DNA of 48,987 bases from Candidatus Pantoea edessiphila (GTDB lineage Bacteria > Pseudomonadota > Gammaproteobacteria > Enterobacterales > Enterobacteriaceae). Every line of letters starts with the position of its first letter. Position 1 is the stretch's first letter. The stretch spans positions 1 through 48,987 of the forward strand of contig NZ_PDKS01000006.1 in the NCBI RefSeq assembly GCF_002933335.1, in the 5' to 3' direction. The notes under the pieces are model-generated. The model ran no database searches. It saw only the letters and a program-made list of their open reading frames with translations, and was not told the origin of the DNA. A program made the position numbers and the translations under genes. Shown here in pieces: positions 1-13,167 of this stretch.

Positions 1-110
1 CAACCCACAAGCATTTCAAAAATGTAGATCTTACATATAATTATTATTATCCAACGTCTAATAACAATGTAATCAATTAAATAATAAATCGTTTTTAACT
101 TGTTCCAGAT

Positions 111-121
111 TGTTAAAGAAC
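111..121 (-). promoter_or_regulatory. boxA-like antitermination element (left copy)
   Basis: The minus strand reads GTTCTTTAACA downstream of tRNA-Glu, close to the rrn boxA core TGCTCTTTA bound by NusB/NusE. In E. coli the equivalent spacer boxA lies just before 23S. This supports a 23S gene immediately beyond base 1. Confidence 0.6.
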
Positions 122-166
122 TGAAAACACATTTAATATTACTTTATTATTCTCATTTAATTTTAG

Positions 167-239
167 CGTCCCCTAGGGGATTCGGACCCCTGTTGCCGCC
201 GTGAAAGGGCGATGTCCTAGGCCTCTAGACGAAGGGGAC
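167..239 (-). tRNA. gltU: tRNA-Glu (TTC), left copy
   Basis: This is a 73-nt cloverleaf on the minus strand. The acceptor arm GTCCCCT pairs with AGGGGAC, the discriminator is G, the anticodon loop CTTTCAC gives anticodon TTC, and the T loop reads TCCGAAT. It is nearly identical to E. coli tRNA-Glu. The 3' CCA is not encoded (CTA follows the discriminator), so it must be added enzymatically. In E. coli such tRNAs sit between 16S and 23S; here no 16S precedes it, and it heads a tRNA-Glu-23S unit running out of the window. Confidence 0.96.
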
Positions 240-247
240 ATAATTAA

Positions 248-267
248 TAATTCTTCTTCAAGAATTA
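248..267 (-). other. Leader hairpin before tRNA-Glu (left copy)
   Basis: An 8-bp perfect stem (TAATTCTT / AAGAATTA) closes a GAAG tetraloop between the promoter and the tRNA-Glu 5' end. It is the mirror of 48721-48740. It may be a processing or spacer structure in the pre-rRNA leader; that role is inferred. Confidence 0.45.
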
Positions 268-300
268 ATTGCAATATATTTATGTTTTCTAATTTTTTGT

Positions 301-330
301 ATGTTATCCTTTATTTATATAAGTAGTCAA
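301..330 (-). promoter_or_regulatory. Predicted promoter of tRNA-Glu-23S operon (left copy)
   Basis: On the minus strand a TTGACT -35 element lies at 330-325. GATAAC follows after 16 bp, or TAACAT after 18 bp, as the -10 element. The 16-bp spacing is typical of rrn P1 promoters. It is the mirror of the right-hand promoter. No 16S gene lies upstream, so this promoter should drive tRNA-Glu and 23S directly. The -10 choice is uncertain. Confidence 0.55.
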
Positions 331-338
331 GTGTTTAT

Positions 339-672
339 GTAAAAAAGAGATAATATTTCTCATTGAATAATGATAACAATAAAAGAATAATAACAATAAC
401 TTAATTACTTAATATATATTATAAATATTTTTTTATTCTGTAAGCTCATACTAACTTTTAGTTAATCTGAACTATATAAAAATCAATAACAATGTAATAT
501 TAATTCGTGAAATTTGTAATTTTTTACTTAATATAATTTATCAAGAAAATTAATAAAATATAATATTAATAATTAACAACATATTATTAATTATATTGAG
601 TTATTATACTATTAAATTTAAAATTGATTTTAATAAATTACATAGGATTATGTAATATGGAGTGTTATTTTG
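339..672. other. AT-rich spacer upstream of mnmG; no gene
   Basis: No plausible coding region is present. In E. coli, oriC and mioC lie between mnmG and the rrnC side; here there is no perfect TTATCCACA DnaA box and no mioC. The only notable structure is a hairpin at 637-656 just before the mnmG ribosome binding site. The spacer is consistent with loss of the ancestral oriC-mioC interval. Confidence 0.6.
637..656 (+). promoter_or_regulatory. Hairpin in the mnmG 5' leader
   Basis: ATTACATA and TATGTAAT form an 8-bp perfect stem with a GGAT loop. It ends 2 bases before the GGAG ribosome binding site (659-662) of mnmG. It could affect ribosome access or be an operator dyad; function is unknown. 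Confidence 0.35.
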
Positions 673-2559
673 ATGACTCGACAAAATAATTTTGATGTTA
701 TTGTAGTAGGTGGTGGACATGCAGGAGTAGAAGCTGCTATGGCAGCTTCTAGGATAGGTCAAAAAACATTATTAATTACGCACAATATAGATACAATTGG
801 ACAAATGTCTTGCAATCCTGCAATTGGTGGAATCGGCAAAGGACATTTAGTGAAAGAAATAGATGCTTTAGGTGGGATAATGGCTCATGCTATAGATCTT
901 GCTGGTATACAATTTAGAATACTAAATTCTAGTAAAGGACCTGCAGTGCGGGCTACTCGTGCACAAGCTGACCGCTTATTATATAGTAATGTAATTCTAG
1001 GTTTATTAAAATCTCAAAATAACTTAACGTTATTTCAGTCAGAAGTATATGATTTAATGATCAAAAATAATAAAATTATCGGTGTTATTACTAATACTGG
1101 TTTAGAATTAAAAACAAAGGCTGTTGTACTAACAGTGGGTACTTTCCTTAATGGTAAAATTCACATTGGATCAATAAATTATGATGGTGGTCGATCTGGT
1201 GATTTACCATCTATTGTTTTAGCAGAACGATTACGTGATTTATCAAAAAATACTAATCGTTTAAAAACTGGCACGCCACCTCGCATTGATGCTAGAACTA
1301 TAGACTATAATTCATTAATTCCTCAGTTTAGTGATGATATACTGCCTGTTTTTTCTTTTATTGGCAATATATTGCAACATCCTAAGCAATTACCATGTTG
1401 GATAACTCATACAAACGAAAAAACTCATGAAATCATACTTAACAATATAAATAAAAGTCCTATGTATAATGGACAAATAAAAAGCATTGGTCCTCGATAT
1501 TGTCCGTCAATTGAAGATAAAGTTATGCGTTTTACAGATCGTATTGCACATCAAATATTCCTTGAACCAGAAGGATTAACTAGTAATGTAATCTATCCCA
1601 ATGGCATATCTACTAGTTTACCACTTGATGTACAAATTCAAATGATTAGATCAATAAAGGGTATGCATAATGCAGAAATAATACAACCTGGATATGCGAT
1701 AGAATATGATTTTTTTGATCCAAGAAATTTGAAACAAACTTTGGAAAATAAAAACATTAAAGGTTTATTTTTTGCTGGTCAAATTAACGGAACTACCGGT
1801 TATGAAGAAGCTGCTGCACAAGGATTACTAGCTGGTTTAAATGCTGCTCGTCAATCAGCGAATTTAGAAAGTTGGATCCCTTGTCGCTCTATATCTTATA
1901 TCGGCGTATTAGTTAATGATCTTTGCCAATTTGGCACTAAAGAACCTTACCGAATGTTTACTTCTCGTGCTGAATATAGATTAATTTTACGCGAAGACAA
2001 TGCCGATTTGCGTTTAACTAAAATAGGACGCAATTTAGGTTTAGTAAATGATACTAGATGGAAAATTTTTAATCAAAAATCAAAATCAATAGAACAGGAA
2101 CGTAAACGTATTAAATCCATTAATATAAATTTTAAATCTCCTATAATTAAAGATATAAATCTAATGCTTAAAAATCCAATAACAAAAGAGACAAATTTAG
2201 AATCTTTATTGCGCCGACCGGAAGTAAAATATTTAGATGTAATGAAAATCAGATCAATTGGTCCTGCTATTTTAGATCAGCAAGTAGCTGAACAAGTAGA
2301 AATCCAAATAAAATATGAAGGTTATGTTGTGCACCAGATGGAAGAAATTTATCGTCAACAGAAAAGTTTAAATCTATCTTTACCTAAAAATATTGATTAT
2401 TGTAAAGTAAAAGGATTATCTAACGAAGTAGTTGTTAAATTAAACAACCATAAACCATCTTCGATAGGTGAAGCTATTAATATTTCAGGTATTACTCCTT
2501 CAGCAATTTCTATTTTATTGATTTATTTAAAAAAACATATAAATATGAGAACATACTAG
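673..2559 (+). CDS. mnmG: tRNA uridine-5-carboxymethylaminomethyl modification protein MnmG
   Basis: MnmG (GidA) is the FAD-dependent partner of MnmE; together they install the cmnm5 group on wobble U34 of certain tRNAs in the cytoplasm. The protein is 628 aa, the family length, and matches E. coli throughout. The FAD-binding motif GGGHAG is at residues 13-18; [14 protein letters not shown] and [20 protein letters not shown] are conserved signatures. I chose ATG 673, spaced from GGAG at 659-662; an in-frame TTG at 670 is a less likely start. mnmE is in the same window, so the whole modification complex is encoded here. In E. coli rsmG and atpI follow mnmG; both are missing here. Confidence 0.98.
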   Translation: MTRQNNFDVIVVGGGHAGVEAAMAASRIGQKTLLITHNIDTIGQMSCNPAIGGIGKGHLVKEIDALGGIMAHAIDLAGIQFRILNSSKGPAVRATRAQADRLLYSNVILGLLKSQNNLTLFQSEVYDLMIKNNKIIGVITNTGLELKTKAVVLTVGTFLNGKIHIGSINYDGGRSGDLPSIVLAERLRDLSKNTNRLKTGTPPRIDARTIDYNSLIPQFSDDILPVFSFIGNILQHPKQLPCWITHTNEKTHEIILNNINKSPMYNGQIKSIGPRYCPSIEDKVMRFTDRIAHQIFLEPEGLTSNVIYPNGISTSLPLDVQIQMIRSIKGMHNAEIIQPGYAIEYDFFDPRNLKQTLENKNIKGLFFAGQINGTTGYEEAAAQGLLAGLNAARQSANLESWIPCRSISYIGVLVNDLCQFGTKEPYRMFTSRAEYRLILREDNADLRLTKIGRNLGLVNDTRWKIFNQKSKSIEQERKRIKSININFKSPIIKDINLMLKNPITKETNLESLLRRPEVKYLDVMKIRSIGPAILDQQVAEQVEIQIKYEGYVVHQMEEIYRQQKSLNLSLPKNIDYCKVKGLSNEVVVKLNNHKPSSIGEAINISGITPSAISILLIYLKKHINMRTY

Positions 2560-3962
<1,403 letters not shown>

Positions 3963-3971
3963 GATTTTTAA

Positions 3972-4241
<270 letters not shown>

Positions 4242-4320
4242 AATTTAGGTTTAATTTATTACATGGTAGATGAAATTGCATGATATATTGATTTCAAGTA
4301 AAAATTTTTAATAAAAATAT

Positions 4321-4341
4321 AAACTATAATATTTATAGTTT
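4321..4341 (+). promoter_or_regulatory. Perfect hairpin in the atpE-atpF gap
   Basis: A 9-bp perfect stem AAACTATAA / TTATAGTTT with a TAT loop lies 32 nt before the atpF start, inside the operon. No T tract follows. It could stabilise the atpE mRNA 3' end or act as a partial processing site, since subunit c is needed in excess; this is inference. Confidence 0.4.
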
Positions 4342-4372
4342 AAATACTTATGATTATGAGGTGTGTGATATA

Positions 4373-4846
4373 GTGAATATTAATGCAACTATACTTGGTC
4401 AAACTATATCATTTGTTCTGTTTGTTATTTTTTGTATGAAGTATGTATGGCCTCCTATTATTAATGCAATTGAAATAAGGCAAAAAGAAATTGATGAAAA
4501 TCTAACATTTGTTAAAAATGCTAAAGAAGATGCAAATTTGACATTAAAAAATGCTCAAGATCATTTGAACAAAGCAAAGGAGGAGGCTAAATCCATTATT
4601 GACCAAGTTAATAAGCATCGTATGCAAATTTTAGAAAAAGCTAAAGCTGAAGCTAATGATGAACGTATTCGTATAATAGAAGAAGCTCAAATTGAAATTA
4701 ATCTTAGGCGCGATATTGTTTGCCAGGAACTACGTAAACAATTAGCTAAGTTAGTTGTAGTTGGTGCTGAAAAAATAATACAACGTTCTATTAACAAAAA
4801 TATCAACAATGACATTGTAGATGAGTTAATTACTGAGCTGATGTAA
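4373..4846 (+). CDS. atpF: F0F1 ATP synthase subunit b
   Basis: Subunit b is the peripheral stalk, anchored by one N-terminal membrane helix (about residues 5-26) and followed by a long charged coiled coil that reaches delta and alpha. The protein is 157 aa (E. coli 156). The start is a GTG at 4373, set by alignment of the N-terminus with E. coli (NxNATILGQ) and by GAGGTG at 4358-4363; a further GTG at 4361 would add four residues. The C-terminal GAEKII motif that contacts delta is kept. atpH follows after 10 bp. Confidence 0.96.
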   Translation: MNINATILGQTISFVLFVIFCMKYVWPPIINAIEIRQKEIDENLTFVKNAKEDANLTLKNAQDHLNKAKEEAKSIIDQVNKHRMQILEKAKAEANDERIRIIEEAQIEINLRRDIVCQELRKQLAKLVVVGAEKIIQRSINKNINNDIVDELITELM

Positions 4847-4856
4847 GGAAATGTTA

Positions 4857-5390
4857 ATGTTTGAATTAATCACAATAGCTCGTCCTTATGCTAAAGCTAT
4901 TTTCGATATCTCTCTTGAAAATAAAAATATTGAATATTGGCATCGTGTTCTAATAATAACTGCACAAATATCTGCAGACAAAGAAATAAAAAAAATATTT
5001 TCTCGAGGTTTATCGGCTAATAATATATACGATATTTTTGATAAAATATGTGGAGATAAACTAAGTCAATCAGCCAAAAATTTAATTAAATTGATGGCTG
5101 AAAATAAACGTTTAGACATATTACCTGCTGTATTAAGCGAATTTGATAAATTACATGATGATTATAAATCTATAGCAGAAGCTACTGTAACTTCAGCTTT
5201 TAATTTGAGTAATGAGCAGTTGAAAAATATTAAACATTTATTAGAAAAGCGTTTAGCACGTAAAGTTAGGTTAAAAAATAAAACTGACATCTCTTTAATA
5301 TCAGGTATTATTATTAATTTGGGGGATCTAGTTATTGATAATAGTATAAGTGGTCGTATCTCTCGTTTAGCAAAAATTTTACAATATTAG
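4857..5390 (+). CDS. atpH: F0F1 ATP synthase subunit delta
   Basis: Subunit delta joins the b stalk to the top of the alpha3beta3 head. The protein is 177 aa, exactly the E. coli length. The N-terminus reads [13 protein letters not shown] and the conserved C-terminal GDxVID...GRxxRLA segment is present. I chose ATG 4857, six bases after AAGGAA (4845-4850), because it aligns with the E. coli start; ATG 4851 overlaps the end of that element. It sits between atpF and atpA. Confidence 0.96.
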   Translation: MFELITIARPYAKAIFDISLENKNIEYWHRVLIITAQISADKEIKKIFSRGLSANNIYDIFDKICGDKLSQSAKNLIKLMAENKRLDILPAVLSEFDKLHDDYKSIAEATVTSAFNLSNEQLKNIKHLLEKRLARKVRLKNKTDISLISGIIINLGDLVIDNSISGRISRLAKILQY

Positions 5391-5403
5391 GAAGGCTAAA
5401 CAT

Positions 5404-6945
5404 ATGCAACTAAATTCTACAGAGATTAGTGAGATAATAAAACAGCGCATTGCTCAATTTGATATTTCTACACAATACCATGAAGAAGGGATTATTATTT
5501 CCGTTGCTGATGGTGTTATAAGAGCATACGGTTTAAAGAACGTAATGCAAGGGGAAATAATATCATTGCCAAATGATCGTTACGCTATAGCTCTTAATTT
5601 AGAACGTGATTCTGTTGGAGCAGTAGTCATGGGTCCGTCTTCTGATCTTATTGAAGGGATGAAAGTTAGGTGTACAGGTCGAATTTTTGAAGTACCTGTA
5701 GGAGACGGTTTATTAGGTCGTATAGTTAATACATTAGGTCTACCAATTGATGGAAATGGTTCTATTGTTCATCAAGGATTTTCATCTGTTGAAGTAATTG
5801 CACCAGGTGTTATAGATCGTCAATCTGTTGATCAACCAGTTCAAACTGGTTATAAATCTATAGATGCAATGATCCCTATTGGACGAGGACAGCGCGAACT
5901 AATTATTGGAGACCGTCAAACTGGTAAAACTGCATTGGCCATAGATACAATTATAAACCAACGTAATTCAGGTATAAAATGTATTTATGTTGCCATTGGT
6001 CAAAAAATGTCAACTGTTTCTAGTGTTATTCGTAAATTAGAAGAATATCAGGCATTAAAAAACACCATAGTAGTTGTAGCTTCTGCATCTGAATCGGCTA
6101 CACTACAATATCTAGCACCTTATTCTGGTTGCGCAATGGCTGAATATTTTCGTGATAATGGTCAGGATGCATTAATTGTATATGATGATTTGTCTAAACA
6201 AGCAGTTGCTTATAGACAAATTTCACTGTTGTTAAGACGTCCTCCAGGTAGAGAAGCATTTCCTGGTGATATATTCTACTTACATTCAAGATTATTAGAA
6301 AGAGCATCTCGTGTAACTTCAGATTATGTAGAACGTGTTACTAATGGAAAAGTTAAGGGAAGAACAGGATCTTTAACTGCTTTACCCATAATTGAAACAC
6401 AGTCTGGTGATGTTTCAGCATTTGTTCCAACTAATGTAATATCCATTACAGATGGTCAGATTTTTTTAGAATCTAGCTTATTTAATGCAGGTTTTCGTCC
6501 AGCTGTGAATCCTGGAATTTCAGTATCTAGGGTAGGTAATTCAGCACAAAGAGAAATCATAAAAAAATTATCTGCTGGAATTAGGACTGCATTAGCTCAA
6601 TTTCGAGAACTAGCATCTTTTTCTCAATTTGCTTCTGATTTAGATGAAATTACTCAAAAGCAATTAAAACATGGCCAAAAAATCACTGAACTTTTAAAAC
6701 AAAAACAATTTACTCCAATGTCTATTTCTCATCAAAGTTTATTGCTATTTGCAGCTGTAAATAGTTATTTAGATGATATTGAAGTTGTAGATATATATCA
6801 ATTTGAAAAATCATTAATAGATTTTGCTGAAAGAAATTATGCTGATTTATTAAAAGAAATAGATACAAATAGTAATTACAATGAAGACATCAGTACAAGA
6901 TTAAAGAATCTCTTTAATACTTTTCAATCAACTAAATCATGGTAG
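5404..6945 (+). CDS. atpA: F0F1 ATP synthase subunit alpha
   Basis: Alpha is the non-catalytic nucleotide-binding subunit of F1. The protein is 513 aa, identical in length to E. coli. The Walker A motif GDRQTGKT is at about residues 169-176, and the conserved [10 protein letters not shown] segment supplies the arginine finger to beta. A GGAAGG element precedes the ATG at a good distance. It lies 13 bp after atpH. The low-GC codon use matches its neighbours. Confidence 0.99.
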   Translation: MQLNSTEISEIIKQRIAQFDISTQYHEEGIIISVADGVIRAYGLKNVMQGEIISLPNDRYAIALNLERDSVGAVVMGPSSDLIEGMKVRCTGRIFEVPVGDGLLGRIVNTLGLPIDGNGSIVHQGFSSVEVIAPGVIDRQSVDQPVQTGYKSIDAMIPIGRGQRELIIGDRQTGKTALAIDTIINQRNSGIKCIYVAIGQKMSTVSSVIRKLEEYQALKNTIVVVASASESATLQYLAPYSGCAMAEYFRDNGQDALIVYDDLSKQAVAYRQISLLLRRPPGREAFPGDIFYLHSRLLERASRVTSDYVERVTNGKVKGRTGSLTALPIIETQSGDVSAFVPTNVISITDGQIFLESSLFNAGFRPAVNPGISVSRVGNSAQREIIKKLSAGIRTALAQFRELASFSQFASDLDEITQKQLKHGQKITELLKQKQFTPMSISHQSLLLFAAVNSYLDDIEVVDIYQFEKSLIDFAERNYADLLKEIDTNSNYNEDISTRLKNLFNTFQSTKSW

Positions 6946-7004
6946 CGTGCTTTTAAATATTGCTATATATGATATAATTTAAATTAGGGCATAAAAACAA
7001 ATCA

Positions 7005-7874
7005 ATGGCTAGCATAAAACAAATACGAAATAAAATAGAAAGTATAAAAAATACACAGAAAATAACAAAAGCAATGGAAATGGTTGCTGCGTCTAAAATG
7101 CGCAAAACTCAAGAACGTGTGTTAGCTAGCCGACCATATCATGACCTAATAATTCAGGTTATAAATCATATTACTTTAGGTAATTTAGAATACAAACACA
7201 ATTATTTAATAGAACGAGAAGTTAAAAAAGTTGGTTATTTGCTTATTTCAACTGATCGAGGATTATGTAGTGGTTTGAATATCAATTTATTCAAAAAATT
7301 GTTAAACCATATAAAATGTTTTCAGGAAAAAAACATAGAGGCTGTGTTAGCTGTTTTAGGTTCTAAAGGGATTTCTTTTTTTAATTCTATTAGTAGTGAT
7401 ATTAATGTTATTGCACAAATTAGTGGGATAGATGATGATTTTGATTTTTCGGAATTAATTGGGTTAGTTAAAGTTATGTTAAATGCTTATGATAATGAAA
7501 ATATTGATAAACTATATATAGTAAGTAATCAATTTCAAAGTACAATGATTCAAAGTCCGAAAATTAATCAAATAATACCCTTATTACCTATAAAGAACGA
7601 AAATAATACTAAATCAACATGGGATTATTTATATGAACCCGATTCTAAAACATTATTAAATAATTTATTATATAGGTATATAGAATCACAATTTTATCAA
7701 GCAGTATTGGAGAATTTAGCAAGTGAACAAGCTGCAAGAATGGTTGCTATGAAAGCAGCCACCGATAATTGTTGCAGTTTAATCAATGAACTCAATTTGT
7801 TGTATAATAAGGTTCGTCAAGCTAGTATTACTCAAGAACTTATAGAAATTGTTTCAGGAGCTTCTGCAGTTTAA
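7005..7874 (+). CDS. atpG: F0F1 ATP synthase subunit gamma
   Basis: Gamma is the central rotor shaft of F1. The protein is 289 aa (E. coli 287). The N-terminal helix [20 protein letters not shown] and the C-terminal helix containing [18 protein letters not shown] are the two coiled-coil strands that insert into the head; both are well conserved. The middle Rossmann-like domain is more divergent. It lies 59 bp after atpA and 30 bp before atpD. Confidence 0.98.
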   Translation: MASIKQIRNKIESIKNTQKITKAMEMVAASKMRKTQERVLASRPYHDLIIQVINHITLGNLEYKHNYLIEREVKKVGYLLISTDRGLCSGLNINLFKKLLNHIKCFQEKNIEAVLAVLGSKGISFFNSISSDINVIAQISGIDDDFDFSELIGLVKVMLNAYDNENIDKLYIVSNQFQSTMIQSPKINQIIPLLPIKNENNTKSTWDYLYEPDSKTLLNNLLYRYIESQFYQAVLENLASEQAARMVAMKAATDNCCSLINELNLLYNKVRQASITQELIEIVSGASAV

Positions 7875-7895
7875 TAATAATAAGATTCATACTGA

Positions 7896-9302
<1,407 letters not shown>

Positions 9303-9334
9303 GTTTAAAAAGTGTTTTAAGAGTATAAGACGCT

Positions 9335-9757
9335 ATGATTAAAAATTATCGTTTGGATGTAGTTAGTGCTGAAAAGCAATTGTTTTCCGGTTTTGTACAA
9401 AAACTTCAAGTATCAGGCATTGAAGGAGAGTTAGGAATCTATCCTGGTCATTCTCCTTTATTAACGGTTATTAAACCAGGAATGATTCGTTTAATTAAAA
9501 AAAATGGAGAAGAAGAATTTATTTATCTTTCAGGAGGTATATTTGAAGTGCAACCAAGTCGCAGTATAGTTTTAGCTGATATTGCAATTAGAGGTACAGA
9601 TTTAGATGAACAACGTGCATTAAAAGCGAAATCTAAAGCTGAACAACAAATAAAAGATAAACATAAGGATATTAATTATTTGATAGCTTCTGTAAAATTA
9701 GCAAAAGCTATGGCAAAATTGCGTGTAATTGAATTAACTAAAAAATCAATCAAATAA
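9335..9757 (+). CDS. atpC: F0F1 ATP synthase subunit epsilon
   Basis: Epsilon binds gamma and the c ring and can inhibit ATP hydrolysis. The protein is 140 aa (E. coli 139). It has an N-terminal beta-sandwich ([17 protein letters not shown] is the family signature) and a two-helix C-terminal arm rich in Ala, Lys and Glu. It ends the complete eight-gene atpBEFHAGDC operon. Confidence 0.97.
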   Translation: MIKNYRLDVVSAEKQLFSGFVQKLQVSGIEGELGIYPGHSPLLTVIKPGMIRLIKKNGEEEFIYLSGGIFEVQPSRSIVLADIAIRGTDLDEQRALKAKSKAEQQIKDKHKDINYLIASVKLAKAMAKLRVIELTKKSIK

Positions 9758-9766
9758 ATAATATTG

Positions 9767-9811
9767 TATATACTGTATAAGTTGTTTTTGTGTTAGCTTT
9801 ATATACTGTAT
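9767..9811. repeat. Two 12-bp direct repeats between atpC and glmU
   Basis: TATATACTGTAT occurs at 9767-9778 and again at 9800-9811, a period of 33 bp (about three helical turns). The region lies upstream of glmU. It may be a pair of protein-binding sites or simply AT-rich chance. Confidence 0.35.
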
Positions 9812-9850
9812 CAGTTATTTTTTTTAACTTTAGTTATTATTTATAATAAA

Positions 9851-9863
9851 TTTGATCATCAAA
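9851..9863. promoter_or_regulatory. Dyad upstream of glmU
   Basis: TTTGATCATCAAA is a perfect odd palindrome centred 20 bp before the glmU ATG. In E. coli glmUS transcription is activated by NagC, but this dyad is not a clear NagC site. It may be an operator remnant; function is unknown. Confidence 0.3.
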
Positions 9864-9876
9864 CTAAAATAATTTA

Positions 9877-11244
9877 ATGTATAATAACTTAATAAACGTA
9901 GTAATTCTTGCAGCCGGTAAAGGAACACGTATGTGTTCAGATTTACCAAAAGTATTGCATACGTTAGCAGGAAAACCTGTTATAAAATATGTTGTTGATA
10001 TAGCTAAACACATTAATAGAAATAACATTTATATTGTATATGGTTTTAAAGGAGAATTACTTAAAAGTTCTTTTAATGATCCTTCGATAAACTGGATATT
10101 ACAGGAAGAACAATTAGGGACAGGACATGCAATTGCACAAGTACTTCCATATCTTAATGATAATGAAGATTTATTAGTTTTATATGGCGATATTCCTTTA
10201 ATTTCTAAAGAAACAATAAAACGTTTATGTAATATAAAACCAAAAAATAGTATTGGATTATTAACCGTAGTATCGGACGATCCAAATGGATATGGTAGAA
10301 TAATTAGAAAAAATGGTATTATCACCGAAATAATTGAACATAAAGATATATCTTCTCATCAATTTACTATAAGAGAAATAAATACAGGGATCATGATTGC
10401 TAATGTTGGAAAATTGAAACATTGGTTAAGAAATATTAATAATAATAATGCTCAAAAAGAGTATTATTTAACAGATGTAATTAAGATTGCTTATCAAGAT
10501 AATTGTTTTATTCAATCTATTAATCCAATAGATACAGATGAAATAAAAGGCATAAATAATCGATTACAATTAGCCAATCTAGAAAAAATTTATCAGAATA
10601 AGCAAGCAGAAAAACTAATGTTGTCTGGTGTTACATTACTTGATCCTAATCGCTTTAATCTTAGAGGTACATTAATATGTGGAATTGATGTTGTAATAGA
10701 TATAGATGTTATTTTTGAAGAAAATGTGGTTTTAGGTAATAGAGTTAAAATTGGTCCAGGTTGTATTATTAAAAACAGTTTTATTGGTGATGACTGTAAT
10801 ATTTATCCATATTCAGTTATAAATAATTCAAATTTATCAATACAATGCGATGTTGGTCCGTTTTCTCATTTTCGTAATAATGTCAATTTAGATAAAAACG
10901 CATGTATAGGAAATTTTGTTGAAATAAAAAATGTTTCTTTAGGAAGTGCTTCAAAAGCAAAACATCTCTCTTATCTTGGAAATTCAGAAATTGGTTCTAA
11001 TGTGAATATTGGAGCAGGTACAATAACTTGTAACTATGACGGTAAAAATAAATTAAATACTGTTATTGGAAATAATGTATTTATTGGTGCTTGCAGTCAA
11101 TTAATCGCTCCTATAAGTATAGCAGATAATGTTACTATAGCAGCAGGTACAACAGTGTTAAGAGATGTAAAAAATGCAAATTTAGTATTAAATTCTAAAC
11201 AACAGATTCATAAAAAAAATTGGAAACGTCCATCAGAAAAATAA
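9877..11244 (+). CDS. glmU: Bifunctional GlcNAc-1-P uridyltransferase / GlcN-1-P acetyltransferase
   Basis: GlmU acetylates glucosamine-1-phosphate and then couples it to UTP, giving UDP-GlcNAc for peptidoglycan and lipid A. The protein is 455 aa (E. coli 456). The N-terminal pyrophosphorylase motif LAAGKGTRM is at residues 11-19. From about residue 250 the sequence shows the hexapeptide repeats of a left-handed beta helix, with the acetyltransferase segment near GAGTITCNYDGKNK. It is followed 51 bp later by glmS, as in E. coli. No strong ribosome binding site is visible. Confidence 0.98.
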   Translation: MYNNLINVVILAAGKGTRMCSDLPKVLHTLAGKPVIKYVVDIAKHINRNNIYIVYGFKGELLKSSFNDPSINWILQEEQLGTGHAIAQVLPYLNDNEDLLVLYGDIPLISKETIKRLCNIKPKNSIGLLTVVSDDPNGYGRIIRKNGIITEIIEHKDISSHQFTIREINTGIMIANVGKLKHWLRNINNNNAQKEYYLTDVIKIAYQDNCFIQSINPIDTDEIKGINNRLQLANLEKIYQNKQAEKLMLSGVTLLDPNRFNLRGTLICGIDVVIDIDVIFEENVVLGNRVKIGPGCIIKNSFIGDDCNIYPYSVINNSNLSIQCDVGPFSHFRNNVNLDKNACIGNFVEIKNVSLGSASKAKHLSYLGNSEIGSNVNIGAGTITCNYDGKNKLNTVIGNNVFIGACSQLIAPISIADNVTIAAGTTVLRDVKNANLVLNSKQQIHKKNWKRPSEK

Positions 11245-11295
11245 ATTCATTTTCTGATATTACAATTTAATAATCATTTTAAGAAAAACATTATT

Positions 11296-13125
11296 ATGTG
11301 TGGAATTATCGGAGCTGTATCACAACGTAATATAGCAAACATCTTATTGGAAGGGTTATTACGTTTAGAATATCGAGGATATGATTCAGCTGGTTTAGCT
11401 ATTATAGATCAACTTGGTAAGTTTAATCGTTTTCGTTGTTTAGGTAAAGTACAAAAATTAATAGATACTACCCAAAATAAAAATTTAAAGGGTATTATTG
11501 GATTAGCTCATACACGCTGGGCAACTCATGGTGCTCCTTCAGAAATTAATGCTCACCCTCACTTATCGGAACATATAGTTATTGTTCATAATGGCATTAT
11601 TGAAAATCATGAAAAATTGAGAAAAGAGCTTTTATCTTACGGGTATATTTTTTCTTCTGAAACCGATACTGAAGTAATAGCGCATTTATTCCATTTAAAA
11701 CAAAAACAGCATGGTGGATCTTTGCTAGAAGTTGTATTTCAGACCATTAGGGAAATTAGAGGATCATTTGGAATAGTTGTTATGGACAAAAGCAATCCAT
11801 CTACTCTTGTAGCTGCAAGAATAGGCAGCCCTTTAGTAATTGGCTGTGGGGTAGATGAAAATTTTATTGCATCCGATCAGATAGCTTTATTATCAATAGC
11901 TAATAGTTTTATTCATCTAGAAGAAGGAGATGTTGCAGAAATTAGCTATGATAAAATTAACATTTTTAATGTTATAGGTAATATCGTAAATAGAAATGAG
12001 ATTAAATCATACGTTCATTATGATATAACTAGTAAAGGCAAGTATAGACATCATATGCAAAAAGAAATATATGAGCAACCTGTAGCTATTAAAAACACAT
12101 TAAAGGGGCGTTGTAAAGATAAAGAAATAGATCTTAGTGAATTAGGCGTCAATATGAATTTTTTAAAAAACATTAAACATGTTCAAATTATCGCTTGTGG
12201 AACATCATATAATTCTGGAATGGTTTCTCGTTACTGGTTCGAATCTTTAGCTAATATTCCTTGTGATGTTGAAATTGCATCTGAATTTAGATATCGTAAA
12301 CTTCAAGTAAGAAAAAATAGTTTGTTAATTGTTCTATCACAATCTGGTGAAACTGCTGATACTTTAGCAGCATTACGTTTATCAAAAAAACTAAACTATA
12401 TAGGTTCATTAGCAATATGTAATGTACTACATTCTTCCATAGTACGCGAATCAGATTTATATTTAACGACTAAATCTGGGATTGAAATAGGGGTAGCTTC
12501 TACTAAGACATTTAGTACGCAATTAATAGTTTTGTTGATGTTGGTAATTAAATTGGGTAGTTTAAATGGTATGAATTTAGAAGTTCAACATAGCATTATT
12601 AAAGCAATTCAGATATTACCATTTCGAATAGAACAAGTACTTGCCAGAGATCATATTATAGAAGAAATCGCCAAAGATTTCTTTAATAAAAATCATGCAC
12701 TATTTATAGGTAGAGGGGATCATTACCCAATAGCCATGGAAGGAGCTCTTAAGTTAAAGGAGATATCCTATATTCATGCTGAAGCATATGCAGCTGGGGA
12801 ATTAAAACATGGTCCTTTAGCTTTAATTGATAATAAAATGCCCGTTATAGTAATTGCACCAAATAATGAACTTTTAAGAAAATTAAAATGCAATATAGAA
12901 GAAATTAGGACTAGAGGTGGTTTATTATACATCTTTACTGATCAAAATACTAACTTTAAAAATGAACTAAATATGAAGATCATTCAATTACCTTATATAG
13001 AAAATGTAACAGCACCTATTTTTTATACAATTCCGTTACAGTTGCTTTCTTATTATGTTGCTGTTATTAAACATAGAAATATAGATCAACCTCGTAATTT
13101 AGCTAAGTCTGTTACTGTAGAATAA
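11296..13125 (+). CDS. glmS: Glutamine-fructose-6-phosphate aminotransferase
   Basis: GlmS makes glucosamine-6-phosphate from fructose-6-phosphate and glutamine, the entry step to amino sugars; it feeds GlmU upstream. The protein is 609 aa, exactly the E. coli length. It begins MCGIIGA, with Cys2 the glutaminase nucleophile after Met removal. Two SIS sugar-isomerase domains fill the C-terminal two thirds ([17 protein letters not shown]), and the C-terminus ends AKSVTVE. The last codons are part of a 16-bp direct duplication. Convergent dnaC ends 42 bp downstream. Confidence 0.98.
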   Translation: MCGIIGAVSQRNIANILLEGLLRLEYRGYDSAGLAIIDQLGKFNRFRCLGKVQKLIDTTQNKNLKGIIGLAHTRWATHGAPSEINAHPHLSEHIVIVHNGIIENHEKLRKELLSYGYIFSSETDTEVIAHLFHLKQKQHGGSLLEVVFQTIREIRGSFGIVVMDKSNPSTLVAARIGSPLVIGCGVDENFIASDQIALLSIANSFIHLEEGDVAEISYDKINIFNVIGNIVNRNEIKSYVHYDITSKGKYRHHMQKEIYEQPVAIKNTLKGRCKDKEIDLSELGVNMNFLKNIKHVQIIACGTSYNSGMVSRYWFESLANIPCDVEIASEFRYRKLQVRKNSLLIVLSQSGETADTLAALRLSKKLNYIGSLAICNVLHSSIVRESDLYLTTKSGIEIGVASTKTFSTQLIVLLMLVIKLGSLNGMNLEVQHSIIKAIQILPFRIEQVLARDHIIEEIAKDFFNKNHALFIGRGDHYPIAMEGALKLKEISYIHAEAYAAGELKHGPLALIDNKMPVIVIAPNNELLRKLKCNIEEIRTRGGLLYIFTDQNTNFKNELNMKIIQLPYIENVTAPIFYTIPLQLLSYYVAVIKHRNIDQPRNLAKSVTVE

Positions 13126-13147
13126 GTCTGTTACTGTATTATAACAG
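13104..13147. repeat. 16-bp direct duplication across the glmS stop, creating a hairpin
   Basis: TAAGTCTGTTACTGTA occurs at 13104-13119, inside the last glmS codons, and again at 13123-13138, beginning with the stop codon (19-bp period). CTGTTA at 13128-13133 in the second copy can pair with TAACAG at 13142-13147. The duplication therefore sits in the glmS-dnaC convergent gap and may have built a small bidirectional stem. Confidence 0.6.
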
Positions 13148-13167
13148 GATATAAATATTAAGCTTTT

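Larger units (their letters stand above)
1..338 (-). repeat. 338-bp inverted repeat, left copy (rrn leader, tRNA-Glu, spacer to 23S)
   Basis: Read on the minus strand, this segment matches positions 48650-48987; base p pairs with base 48988-p wherever I compared them. It holds an rrn-type promoter, tRNA-Glu and a boxA-like antitermination site. The match stops at 338/339. It runs off the window at base 1, where the 5' end of a 23S rRNA gene is expected on the minus strand. That both ends stop at the same repeat base suggests a contig that broke at the collapsed rRNA repeat. Confidence 0.93.
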
